Program-made: the position numbers and the translations under genes | Shown here: one piece after another, positions 6,993-15,580 of the stretch | Layout: each line of letters starts with the position of its first letter | Position numbering within the stretch: the first letter of the stretch is position 1 | Assembly: GCA_964526735.1 (NCBI GenBank) | Contig: CAZGLO010000009.1 | Location: 1 to 64,000, forward strand | Direction: 5' to 3' | DNA length: 64,000 nucleotides | DNA from: JAAUSY01 sp964526735 | GTDB lineage: Bacteria > Chloroflexota > Chloroflexia > Chloroflexales > Chloroflexaceae | Notes under the pieces: generated by a model | The model's database searches: none | Told to the model about the DNA's origin: nothing | Seen by the model: only the letters and a program-made list of their open reading frames with translations

Positions 6993-9260
6993 TCACGTGG
7001 TCAGGTGCTCCTGTAGCCGTGTAAGACCATCTGTCGCTATCTGACACTCACCCATACTCAGCGTGAGTGCGTGGCGGTAGGCAGAAATCGCCTCCCCCGT
7101 CCGTCCTTGTGCCTCATACACCGCCGCCAAATTCAGCTGCACATTGATGTAGCGCTCCCGAAGCTCTTCCCGCTGCTCCTCAACGTACGACGAGTCGCCA
7201 AAGAAGGGGCAATCGTCCATATAATCGCCACGGTAGAGGGCATTGGCCTGTTCAAGCGCCTCAAGCGCCTGATCATACTCCTGCTGCCGGAGGTAGGTCG
7301 CGCCTTGTTCTGCCGCCGCCAGGAAATCGGCCACATCGCTCCACACCACCACATCCGGCTCAAGCCAATAGCGGTCGTGGTGATAGAGTATCGTCCGGCT
7401 TTGGTTGCCGCGCCGGAGACCCGGCTCAAGCGTGCGGCGGAGAGCCGCCACCGTGCGGTGAAATGCGCTGTCGGCCTTGGAGATTTCGAGGTCGGGCCAG
7501 ATGACCTCCTCCACCTCATCCTTGGTGACGCCTTTCCCGCGGCGCTCGAAGAGAAAGGCAAACAACGCTTCGGCCTGATAGGTACCTGCCTTGTTGCCAC
7601 CCCACCGCGTAATCTCTTCGCCTTCGTTGTCCACCCGCAACGACCCAAGCGCATAGACCGCAAGCTTTGACGGTAGATCGCTATTGCTGGTCGTTGTTGT
7701 TTCGCGCGTTCCTTGGCGGACGGTCTCAATCGCCTGCTGCGAAAGCTGTTCTTGCTGATGGCGCAACGTCTTACTCTGCTCAGCCAACTCTGCCATCGCC
7801 TGTTCCTGCTCTTCACGGGCGCGGGCGTGGCTGATGGTCAGGGCAAGGTAGCCACTGAGGTGGTTGAGCAAATCCTGCTCCGTCTGCGTGAAGCCGTCGG
7901 TGGCAGATCGGGCGGGCTGATGGTCAGGTTGCCGCTCGCCAAGAATGAGCAGTGAAGGTGGCTCATCGCCGTGCTGCAGCGGGATAATCCACCGCGCCGA
8001 AGGCCATGCTTCCCACGGCTCTGACAGCTCTTGTGGCCCCTCTGAGAGGTCGAGAGGCGGGAGCGTGGTGGGAACCGACTCTTCCCCATACACCGCCTGC
8101 GGCACAAAGCCATTGGTATTGCTCTTACCATCCCCTTCTTGCTCCTCGCCCTCATTATCCCCCTCGCCCCCATTCACCCCATTGCGCTGCTTTGCGGGGG
8201 TGGCAACCAGCCCCGTCTGCACATCAAGCGCGCCGCAAATGGAGGAGAGACTTGCCTGTAGCTGCTCATGCAAATCGCCCTGCTCAAGCAGTTCATCGCT
8301 CAACGACTTGAGGAAGCGGCTGTAGTCAAATTCGCGGGGGTAGAACCGCCGGTCGACCAAACTCCGCAACCACTCTCCGAGCGGGCCGAAGGCAGCAACC
8401 AGGCTCACGATGGAGATAGTGGTGACAAGCGGGATGTTGATGTGGAGCAATTCACCTGCCCCCCACTCCAACACAATCACGATCACGATAAAAAGCATCG
8501 TGAAGAGGCTCCCCAAGACAGAAGAGAGAAATTCACGTTGCGCAACACGGCTCGTGATCAGGATGCGGTGGGCAAAGAGAGCATAGATAAGCATCCCAAG
8601 CGCCACGACGATCAGGAGGCGGGGAAGAGTGGGGCAGAAAGAGAATTCCCGTGCGGCGATGGCGAGAAGACCACCACCAACGCCCATTCCGACGGTCTTC
8701 AGTACAAAGCGTTGGCGGGCGATCTCCTGAGGGGAGGCGGCTGCCGTGTCAGAACGCTTGATTGTATCCCACACCATCCACGTCCCAAGCAGCAACGGGG
8801 TTAGTCGTTGCACGACTGCTCCCACCGCCACCAACCCTCCGGGAAATTGTGGCTCTCCCCAGCGCGTCCAGGCGGGGAAGGGGGGATTTTGTTCCGGGAG
8901 CGCGCCGAAGAGCGCATAGAGCGAGAGAGCGGCTCCTATCGTGTAGAAGATGCTGATTATCACCAGGTGCAACGGCTGTAGCCGTTCATCCTGCATAAAA
9001 ACGACGATGAAATGCAGGAATGCCGCGGGAGTAAGCACCACCGCCATAAGCTGCAAACGACCAAGAATATGCGCAACGTCGGGAGAGGTGGTGAGTTGGG
9101 TCTGGATGGCCGTAATGCCGTAAAGTACCAGCGATGTGCATAGGACTGCGAAGACGCGGATAGTACGGTCGTGGGGGTCACGAACGAGAAGGCTTAGCCC
9201 AAGCCAGGCTGCCAATACCACAATAATCAGATCGGGTAGGCGGTAAAAGAGCAGTATCAT
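6993..9260 (-). CDS. membrane sensor - GAF - winged-helix - BTAD transcriptional regulator
   Basis: 755-residue apparent one-component regulator. Residues 1-300 contain about eight hydrophobic segments like the 7TM input region of membrane histidine kinases, ending in SLVDRRFYPREFDYSRFL, the usual linker before GAF. A GAF-like domain follows (about 310-500). Where a kinase core would be expected there is instead a Trp/Gly-rich winged helix (LAVYALGSLRV, WGGNKAGTYQAEALFAFL, VIWPDLEISKADSAFHRTV; about 525-615) and an alpha-helical BTAD domain (about 620-750) as in SARP/AfsR regulators. No HisKA or HATPase motif is present. The stop is two bases from the convergent KAS III gene's stop. It would be a membrane-tethered DNA-binding protein; ligand and targets are unknown. 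Confidence 0.8.
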   Translation of the reverse strand: MILLFYRLPDLIIVVLAAWLGLSLLVRDPHDRTIRVFAVLCTSLVLYGITAIQTQLTTSPDVAHILGRLQLMAVVLTPAAFLHFIVVFMQDERLQPLHLVIISIFYTIGAALSLYALFGALPEQNPPFPAWTRWGEPQFPGGLVAVGAVVQRLTPLLLGTWMVWDTIKRSDTAAASPQEIARQRFVLKTVGMGVGGGLLAIAAREFSFCPTLPRLLIVVALGMLIYALFAHRILITSRVAQREFLSSVLGSLFTMLFIVIVIVLEWGAGELLHINIPLVTTISIVSLVAAFGPLGEWLRSLVDRRFYPREFDYSRFLKSLSDELLEQGDLHEQLQASLSSICGALDVQTGLVATPAKQRNGVNGGEGDNEGEEQEGDGKSNTNGFVPQAVYGEESVPTTLPPLDLSEGPQELSEPWEAWPSARWIIPLQHGDEPPSLLILGERQPDHQPARSATDGFTQTEQDLLNHLSGYLALTISHARAREEQEQAMAELAEQSKTLRHQQEQLSQQAIETVRQGTRETTTTSNSDLPSKLAVYALGSLRVDNEGEEITRWGGNKAGTYQAEALFAFLFERRGKGVTKDEVEEVIWPDLEISKADSAFHRTVAALRRTLEPGLRRGNQSRTILYHHDRYWLEPDVVVWSDVADFLAAAEQGATYLRQQEYDQALEALEQANALYRGDYMDDCPFFGDSSYVEEQREELRERYINVQLNLAAVYEAQGRTGEAISAYRHALTLSMGECQIATDGLTRLQEHLTT

Positions 9261-9304
9261 TTTGGTATGATAGCACAGCTACGAACCGGCGGCAAACGAC
9301 AGCC

Positions 9305-9386
9305 TGTGGTATCTGTCGGTGGTATCTGTGGTATCTGCTGTATCTGTTATTCCCCTATTCCTCTATTCCCTTATTCCCCTATTCCT
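9305..9386. repeat. two short low-complexity tandem repeats between regulator genes
   Basis: GGTATCTGT-like units (about 9307-9348) are followed by ATTCCCCT/CTATTCC-like units (about 9350-9386). The second array overlaps the last codons of the diguanylate cyclase gene. Probably slippage-prone sequence with no evident function. Confidence 0.45.
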
Positions 9387-11451
9387 CCTGTATATTGAGC
9401 GGGAATGCAGCAATCACGCGGTCGCGGCCAGATGCTTTGGCTTGATAGAGCGCCTTGTCGGCGGCCTTGAGCACCGTATCGCCATCGGAGCCATTGGCGG
9501 GGAAGCTCGCAACACCCACAGAGATGGTGACGTTGCCGAGCATACCACCACGGTGCTCCACCGCAAGCTCTTTCACCTCTTGCCGGATCTGCTCTGCCCG
9601 CCGGTAGATGTCGAGGGGCTGGGCGCGGGGGAAAATCAGCACAATCTCCTCCCCGCCGTAGCGGCAGGCGATATCTTGGCCGCGCACACACCGCTGCAGA
9701 TATTCTCCCAGCGCTCGCAATAGCGCATCGCCGCCATCGTGCCCGTAGGTATCATTAAACTGCTTAAAGTGGTCAACATCTATCATCATAATGTTGAGCG
9801 TATGGTGATAGCGGTCTGCGCGGTAGAGTTCCCGCTCCAACACCTCATCAAGGTAGCGGCGGTTGAACAACCCCGTCAGCGTATCGCGGATAGACTGCAT
9901 TTTGAGCTGGTCGCGGAGGTGGAGGTTGGCCAATGCGAGCGCGATATGCTCGGCGATGGTGGTTGTCAGTTGGTAGATCCACGCTTGGCGCTTGTGGTAG
10001 AGGGAGGTGGTCTTGCTGCGTAGATGGAAGACACCTAGCATCGTGTTTTGGGCGATGAGCGGCACGCAGATGTGTGATAGCCCCTCTTCAGTGCGAGTGC
10101 CAAGCATCTGTTTGCAGCAGTTTTTGACATCGGGCGAGCGCATGGTGGCGGTGCGACGGTGCTGCAATACCCAACACTGCTCTGGCGAAAAGGAGTTGAC
10201 GTGCGGGGCATCCTCGCCCCACGACGCCACCGCTTTGATAGTGGGGCTGGAGGGGTGGGAGATGTAGAGCGTTCCCGATTGGTGGGAGAAGATGGTGGGG
10301 GCGAACGATTGCACCACTTGGTAGATTTCTTTGACCGTCATGCAGCTCTGCAGCGACTCGCCCATCTCCGTAAGCAGGGTGGCTTCGAGGTTGCGCTGCT
10401 GAAGCTCGTTGATTTGCTGCATCAACTGCTCATTGACCTGCCGTTGGGTTTCTTCGGCCATCTTCCGCTCGGTGATATCGGTGACGACCGCCACAATCGC
10501 GCTTGCGACCTCGGTTTCGTGGACAGACTGCAGGGAAAGATGCCCCCAAAAGATGCTGCCATCCTTACGGACGAAGCGCTTTTCGGTGGTGTAGGTGGAG
10601 GCTGTCCCTTGAGCGATGGCCTCGAAGATGAGCTGTAGGTCTTCATAGTCTTGTGGGTGCACGCAAAGCAGGACGGAGGTTTGGTAGATCTCCTCCAGTG
10701 TGTAGCCAATCATCGCTGCCCAGCGGTCGTTGGCCTGGATGGGGCTTCCTGCAAGCGTGAGAAGGCAAATTCCGGCAGAGGCATTGTCGAAAATGGCTTT
10801 GAGATGGGCACGGCTGGTGTGCAGCTCCGACTCGGCCCGCTCACGGTTGGTGATATCCTGAAAACTCCACACGCGCCCCTCGATTTTGCCCTGGACACGG
10901 TAAGGAACAGTGCGGCGCGCAAAAACACGCCCATCCTTTAAGCAAACCGTGTCGTAGGCATCAACGTCGCTTTCTTCGTAGAGCGCGCGCACTCGCTCTT
11001 TGAAAGACTCCGGCTGGATGACCTGGTCTGCCACATACAAGAACAGATCTTTGTCGGAGAAGGTTGTGTGCCACTCCTCGGGAAGGTTCCACAGCTGCTC
11101 AAACTTGCGGTTGTAGGTGTACACACTCCCATCAAACCCAACCACCATAATCCCCTCCGCCACCGAGGCGAGCGTCGCCCATGAGGTCGTGAGAAGGCGC
11201 TCCAACGTGGCCGTGATCATATCACAGTCGCCATCGGGCGAGAGGTGCTGGTCGGCGGGGAGGTGCTCGTTGAGAACACCTACAAACAACGTCCGCTGCC
11301 GTTGCAGCTCCTCCATACTCGCCATTATGTACCCAAGCCACTGGCTGAGAACCGTGCTATCAGTGCTATTGGGGGCGATGGATAGGCGGGTGCCGTTGTC
11401 GGGTGTGTGCGTAATCATCGTGTGCAAAGAACGTTCCTGTACCACCATCAT
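9379..11451 (-). CDS. PAS-PAS-GAF-GGDEF diguanylate cyclase
   Basis: 690-residue cytosolic sensor that should make cyclic di-GMP. In order: a helical N-terminus, PAS 1 (about 75-200, with LMTTSW-ASVAEGIMVVGFDG), PAS 2 with PAC (about 215-345, ending IVAVVTDITERKMAEE), coiled linker, GAF (about 375-515), GGDEF (about 525-685) with RDTLTGLFNRRYLDEVL and the active-site motif RYGGEEIVLIF. The motif is GGEEI, normally active. No EAL domain. The start at 11451 is chosen because GCGAGG lies six bases upstream; an ATG ten codons earlier lacks a site. It lies directly upstream of the BTAD regulator gene, so both may respond together. c-di-GMP could control the surface genes in this window, but no c-di-GMP receptor was identified. 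Confidence 0.9.
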   Translation of the reverse strand: MMVVQERSLHTMITHTPDNGTRLSIAPNSTDSTVLSQWLGYIMASMEELQRQRTLFVGVLNEHLPADQHLSPDGDCDMITATLERLLTTSWATLASVAEGIMVVGFDGSVYTYNRKFEQLWNLPEEWHTTFSDKDLFLYVADQVIQPESFKERVRALYEESDVDAYDTVCLKDGRVFARRTVPYRVQGKIEGRVWSFQDITNRERAESELHTSRAHLKAIFDNASAGICLLTLAGSPIQANDRWAAMIGYTLEEIYQTSVLLCVHPQDYEDLQLIFEAIAQGTASTYTTEKRFVRKDGSIFWGHLSLQSVHETEVASAIVAVVTDITERKMAEETQRQVNEQLMQQINELQQRNLEATLLTEMGESLQSCMTVKEIYQVVQSFAPTIFSHQSGTLYISHPSSPTIKAVASWGEDAPHVNSFSPEQCWVLQHRRTATMRSPDVKNCCKQMLGTRTEEGLSHICVPLIAQNTMLGVFHLRSKTTSLYHKRQAWIYQLTTTIAEHIALALANLHLRDQLKMQSIRDTLTGLFNRRYLDEVLERELYRADRYHHTLNIMMIDVDHFKQFNDTYGHDGGDALLRALGEYLQRCVRGQDIACRYGGEEIVLIFPRAQPLDIYRRAEQIRQEVKELAVEHRGGMLGNVTISVGVASFPANGSDGDTVLKAADKALYQAKASGRDRVIAAFPLNIQEE

Positions 11452-11611
11452 GCTAGACCTCGCTCGGCCTCTTGATACCATTGTACAACAGTGTTTAGAT
11501 CATTAACAGTCCCTTTTCGTATTACTCTGTATGGTACAGGAAAAAAATAGTCTGTGCGTAGCGCTTTTGAGAGATGTGTGTGGAGAAATAAAAAAGAAGT
11601 GTGTACGTTTT

Positions 11612-11651
11612 CCCCTCCCCCGCAATAAGAGGATTACGGCGGGAGGGGAGG
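11612..11651. repeat. GC-rich imperfect inverted repeat
   Basis: CCCCTCCCCCGC (11612-11623) faces GCGGGAGGGGAGG (11639-11651) across about 15 bases in the 348-base gap between the DsbA-TPR and diguanylate cyclase genes. No T-run follows on the minus strand, so a terminator role is only possible. The rest of the gap is a GGGAGG-rich tract with no gene. Confidence 0.4.
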
Positions 11652-11799
11652 AGATTGTTGGTTGGGAGGGGGGGAAGGGATTATTAGCCTTGGGGATTGA
11701 GGTGAGGGAGGGAGGGAGGAGTGGTTGCCAATGCTCCCAAGTGCTTGCCTACCTGACACAGAGTATGCATCAATAACCACTTCCCCTGCAGGAGGGAAT

Positions 11800-13230
11800 C
11801 TAATCAGAAGCTCCCAACTCCTCAAGTTGTTTTTCGGCTTGCTGACGGAGATAGGTGTTATCGTCAGCCATTTCGACCACTTCCTCAAAGTCGTTTATGG
11901 CTTTCCGGGTGTTCCCAGCATCCAGATACACCATTCCTCTACTGTAGAGTGCATCTACATTTTCAGGCGTTCGTTCGAGGATAAAGTTAAGGTCTTGGAC
12001 GGCAAGATCAAAATTTTCCTTGTGGTAGTGAACAAGACCACGGTTGCTGTGAGCCTGAAGGCTATCTGGATCGAGCTCAACTGCTTGTTCTGCATCTTCG
12101 AGCGCAAGATCAAGCTCATCTGTCAGATAATAGGCGAAACTTCTGTTTGTATATGCTTCTGCATACTCATCGTCTAGTTCAATCGCCTTTGTCAAGTCCT
12201 CTATGGCTTGTTCGGTATCGTTGAGGCTCATATAGGCAAATCCGCGGTAGTTGTACGCTTCTACGTTATCCGGGTCGCGCTCTATCGCCACATTGAAATC
12301 AGCAATTGCTTGTTGGGCATTGTAGGCATCAAGATGCTCTTTCCCACTTTCGACATAGTCCTCTGTGTCCCATCCTTCCACAGGCGTGGGCGTTGAGATA
12401 TTCTCTCCGGGTTGCTCTACAATCACCATTCCCTCATTTTCCCCTGCATCGCTACCTTCGTCAGTTCCGGTAGACTGTTGCTCAGATGAACTCGGCTCTT
12501 CTCCAATTGCTTGTTTGAAGGCAGAGAGAGTTTGCGCTCCTCCAAGTCTCTCCCCATTGCTCACGATGAAGTGGGGGGTTCCCTGAACACCCATAGAGCG
12601 TCCTGTGGTGAGATCGCCTTTTACCGTTTTCTGATATTTCCCCGAATCAAGGCACTCCTCGAATTGTTCGGTATCTAGATCGAGATCGCTCGCAAATTCT
12701 TTCAGGTTCTCATCTGTGAAAGAGATATTGCTTGCAAAGAGGAGATCGTGATACTCCCAAAATGCATCTTGTTCCGCTGCACACTCACTTGCCTCCGCTG
12801 CTCGAACTGATTCCTCACTCAAAAATGCAAAATGCCGAAACCCAAATCGGACTTTACCAGTTTCAACTAGCTCTTCCTCGATTTTGGGCTCTGTTTCAAT
12901 TGCAAATCGTGCGCAGTGGGAGCATTGAAAATCACTGAAGTCTATAATGGTGATAGGAGCATCGGGATCTCCCTTGATATGCCGGGTGCCATCAATCAAT
13001 GCCTGCATCAAGGGGTCGATCTCGGTTTCGGTTTCCTCCTCTCCCTCTTCACTTTCCTCCTCATCCGCCGTCTCTTCTTCTTCGCTCACCGTCGTGTTTT
13101 CTACATTTTCTGTCTCCTCCGACGACGCATCGCCTGTAGCAGGGGTGGTTGGAGCAGCAGTACAGCCAACGAGTGCAAGGAGCGTGGTCAGTGCTAAAAC
13201 TTGCAGGATTGTGCGTGTTCGTAGGATCAT
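11800..13230 (-). CDS. DsbA-family thioredoxin lipoprotein with TPR repeats
   Basis: Predicted lipoprotein: a hydrophobic leader ends in the lipobox LALVGC. After a Glu/Thr-rich spacer comes a thioredoxin-fold DsbA-like domain (about 85-235) with the redox motif C-S-H-C in FSDFQCSHCARFA, and the cis-Pro region VQGTPHFIVSNG. A Ser/Gly linker leads to about five TPRs (285-470; for example YNYRGFAYMSLNDTEQAI). It probably oxidises or reshuffles disulfides in exported proteins, the TPRs serving as a docking platform. It sits immediately downstream of two genes for secreted proteins, one extremely Cys-rich. The start at 13230 is chosen because GGAGA lies five bases upstream; an ATG seven codons earlier has no such site. 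Confidence 0.85.
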   Translation of the reverse strand: MILRTRTILQVLALTTLLALVGCTAAPTTPATGDASSEETENVENTTVSEEEETADEEESEEGEEETETEIDPLMQALIDGTRHIKGDPDAPITIIDFSDFQCSHCARFAIETEPKIEEELVETGKVRFGFRHFAFLSEESVRAAEASECAAEQDAFWEYHDLLFASNISFTDENLKEFASDLDLDTEQFEECLDSGKYQKTVKGDLTTGRSMGVQGTPHFIVSNGERLGGAQTLSAFKQAIGEEPSSSEQQSTGTDEGSDAGENEGMVIVEQPGENISTPTPVEGWDTEDYVESGKEHLDAYNAQQAIADFNVAIERDPDNVEAYNYRGFAYMSLNDTEQAIEDLTKAIELDDEYAEAYTNRSFAYYLTDELDLALEDAEQAVELDPDSLQAHSNRGLVHYHKENFDLAVQDLNFILERTPENVDALYSRGMVYLDAGNTRKAINDFEEVVEMADDNTYLRQQAEKQLEELGASD

Positions 13231-13261
13231 GTTTCTCTCCATATCCTTCAAATTGATAAAA

Positions 13262-13285
13262 TACCTCCCACGTTGGTGGGAGGTA
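13262..13285 (-). terminator. Rho-independent terminator after the cadherin-like repeat gene
   Basis: TACCTCCCAC and GTGGGAGGTA form a perfect 10-bp stem with a 4-base loop. Read on the minus strand it is followed by TTTTATC. It is 80 bases past the stop at 13366 and just upstream of the DsbA-TPR gene. Confidence 0.75.
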
Positions 13286-13365
13286 CGCCCATTGTAGTTT
13301 TCCGATCCTCTAGCAGATATCAGACAAGCACCAGACTGATATATGGTGCAAGTCTTCCCACTTAG

Positions 13366-15351
13366 CTATTGAGAGATGAGTGGCAAGTATATCTTGCGCG
13401 GATTGATTTGGAGCATCACTGACGCTTCATTGCTCTCTTCGCTTCCATTGGTGATCTTGTACGTGAAGCTGTCGCTGACTACCTCCGTCATACCATAATC
13501 ATCTAAGCTGATCTTGTTTGTGTATGTGATCACCCGGTTCCCGACCTCAAGTGTTCCATGGGTTGGATTAGTCACCGAACTCTTGACGATTGAGAGCGTG
13601 CCCGCGGCAATAACATCGCCATCTTTGTCATTGCTCAGCACTTCCAGGCCTTGACTGCTGTTCTTAAGAACGGTTATTGAGTCGTCGACTGCGGTTGGCA
13701 CTGTACCTGTTTCTATATCAGTGATGGAAATGGTCACTGTAGCCGTATCGCTTGACGTAATACCGTCGTTTGCCTGGTAGGAGAAGGTATCCTCAGTGGC
13801 ATCATCTCCATTATGCGTGTATGTGAAGCTGTTATCTGCTTGTTTCTCAACCGTCCCGTGAGCCGGATCAGAGATCTTCACCGTGGTCAGCGTATCGTAG
13901 ATGTCGGGGTCTTGGTCGTTTGCCAGCACGTTGACGTTCACAGACATACCCTTGGTCACCACGGCGGTATCGTTGCTCGCGACCGGCACTGTGTTGGTCA
14001 CCGTGATGAGCACCGTTGCCTGGTTGCTTTGGTCTATCCCGTCAGTCACCTGATACTTGAAACTGTCGCTCATATTGGTGCTCTGATCGTGCATATAGGT
14101 GATGGTGCCATTACTATGAATGGTCAGTGAGCCGTGTGTTGGAGACACAATAGAGCTTTCGACAAGGGAAATAGTATCGTAGATAGAATCTGCCTCGACA
14201 TCGTTATCAAGCACAGAAATATCGACTGGGAAGCCACGCTTCACCATTGCGCTGTCGTCATTGGCAACCGGCGGGGTGTTCTTGACCGTCACCGTCACAG
14301 TGGCTACATTGCTGTTGGTAATAGAATCTTTTGCCCGGTAGGTGAAGGTGTCTTTGGTGGCCCCACTATTGCCATCGCTGGCGTACGTGAAGGTTTTCTT
14401 ATCGTCGCTGAGCTTGACCGAACCGTACTTCGGGTTGGAGAGCTTGACAGCCGTGAGATCGTCCCCATTGGCGTCCGTGTCATTCTCGAGGACTTTGATC
14501 TCCACCGTGTGCCCCTTGGTGACCACCGCTGTATCATTGACTGCCACCGGGGGATGCTCAATCGTGATAGAGACCGTTGCTGTTTCCGCGCTCTTATCTG
14601 TTCCATCATACGCCTTATAGGTGAAGCTGTCGCTTGTTGCATCCTCTCCACCGTGGGTATAGGTGATGATGCCTGTGGTATTGCTCCAGTCCACTGTCCC
14701 GTGTTGTGGGTCAGTCACATCTTCGACAGTGAGCGTGTCACCATTCTCATCGGTGTCGTTCTCGACCACGTCAATGGCGATTGTCCCGCCCTTGGCGACC
14801 GAGGCTGTGTCGTCAGTGGCTACGGGGGCAACGTTTGCCTCTTCAACCTTGACTGAGCCTGGGGTTGTGTCTGGTTTTTCATCTGTAACGTCGCTGAAGG
14901 TGATTACCAACGGATCTGTCGTCTCGTCAAAGGTGATATCAACCGTAACATCCTTGACGTCTCCGACATTAAAAGTAACGGTGACCAGTGTACCCGAGAA
15001 CCCATTTGCCAATGGTTCCGAGAGTCCATCTCCCAAGAGGATACGGAGATCTCCATCGGGCTGAACTGCGGCTCCTTTTGCCCCCCAGTTTGAAATCGCG
15101 TCCCAGGTAATGCTGTCGTAGGTTAGATCCGTGCCAAACCTGATATCAAATTGTCCTCCAGCAACATCCTTACCGCTGTTATTGGTAAACTTGATTGGTA
15201 CATCAACCGTCTTGTTGGGCTCTGCAGAGATGTCTTTCTCGATAGACAATGAAGTCCCTGCTGCGTACACACTGCCTACGAAAGAGGCCGATATAACGGT
15301 CAGAACAAGTATCAATCCAACTGTCACTATAGAAGATACACGTTGCTTCAC
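13366..15351 (-). CDS. secreted cohesin-like plus cadherin-like (Big_9/tandem-95) repeat protein
   Basis: 661 residues with a signal peptide (about 1-30, ending VYAAG). Residues 30-170 look like a cohesin domain (KTVDVPIKFTNNSGKDVAGGQFDIRFG; LVTVTFNVGD). Five repeats of about 90 residues follow, each with P-V-A-x-D-D/N-T, a V-L-x-N-D-x-D turn, P-x-H-G-T-V and D-S-F-T-Y, the pattern of VCBS/cadherin-like Big_9 adhesion repeats that bind calcium. The protein ends in KIYLPLISQ, a tail shared with three other secreted proteins here. The start is GTG at 15351, six bases after a strong AGGAGG. The likely role is a cell-surface scaffold or adhesin. Confidence 0.85.
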   Translation of the reverse strand: MKQRVSSIVTVGLILVLTVISASFVGSVYAAGTSLSIEKDISAEPNKTVDVPIKFTNNSGKDVAGGQFDIRFGTDLTYDSITWDAISNWGAKGAAVQPDGDLRILLGDGLSEPLANGFSGTLVTVTFNVGDVKDVTVDITFDETTDPLVITFSDVTDEKPDTTPGSVKVEEANVAPVATDDTASVAKGGTIAIDVVENDTDENGDTLTVEDVTDPQHGTVDWSNTTGIITYTHGGEDATSDSFTYKAYDGTDKSAETATVSITIEHPPVAVNDTAVVTKGHTVEIKVLENDTDANGDDLTAVKLSNPKYGSVKLSDDKKTFTYASDGNSGATKDTFTYRAKDSITNSNVATVTVTVKNTPPVANDDSAMVKRGFPVDISVLDNDVEADSIYDTISLVESSIVSPTHGSLTIHSNGTITYMHDQSTNMSDSFKYQVTDGIDQSNQATVLITVTNTVPVASNDTAVVTKGMSVNVNVLANDQDPDIYDTLTTVKISDPAHGTVEKQADNSFTYTHNGDDATEDTFSYQANDGITSSDTATVTISITDIETGTVPTAVDDSITVLKNSSQGLEVLSNDKDGDVIAAGTLSIVKSSVTNPTHGTLEVGNRVITYTNKISLDDYGMTEVVSDSFTYKITNGSEESNEASVMLQINPRKIYLPLISQ

Positions 15352-15520
15352 TGAAAACCTCCTGTTTAAGCCTTATGAAAAGTCACTTTAATGCACGTAC
15401 AAGCTCATTTGCATGAGATACGCTCATTTATGACCTATATTCCTAAACGACGGTCTGTCGTATTTGTTACAGGGTTCATCTGCCAATTTCGAATTTCTGA
15501 AAATCCTGACAAAAGAAGGC

Positions 15521-15554
15521 AGCCATCCACAAAGTGTGAACCTTGTGGATGGCT
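15521..15554 (-). terminator. Rho-independent terminator after the 2440-residue gene
   Basis: A perfect 12-bp stem (AGCCATCCACAA / TTGTGGATGGCT) with a 10-base loop starts 27 bases past the stop codon. On the minus strand a T-rich tract (CCTTCTTTTG) follows. Confidence 0.8.
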
Positions 15555-15580
15555 GAAGCAAAGAGAGATTACATTGCTGA

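Noticed and set aside
13369..13395. LPXTG sortase signal at the end of secreted proteins
   Set aside because: The LPLI-type tail is within nine residues of the stop, lacks T-G, a hydrophobic helix and a basic tail.
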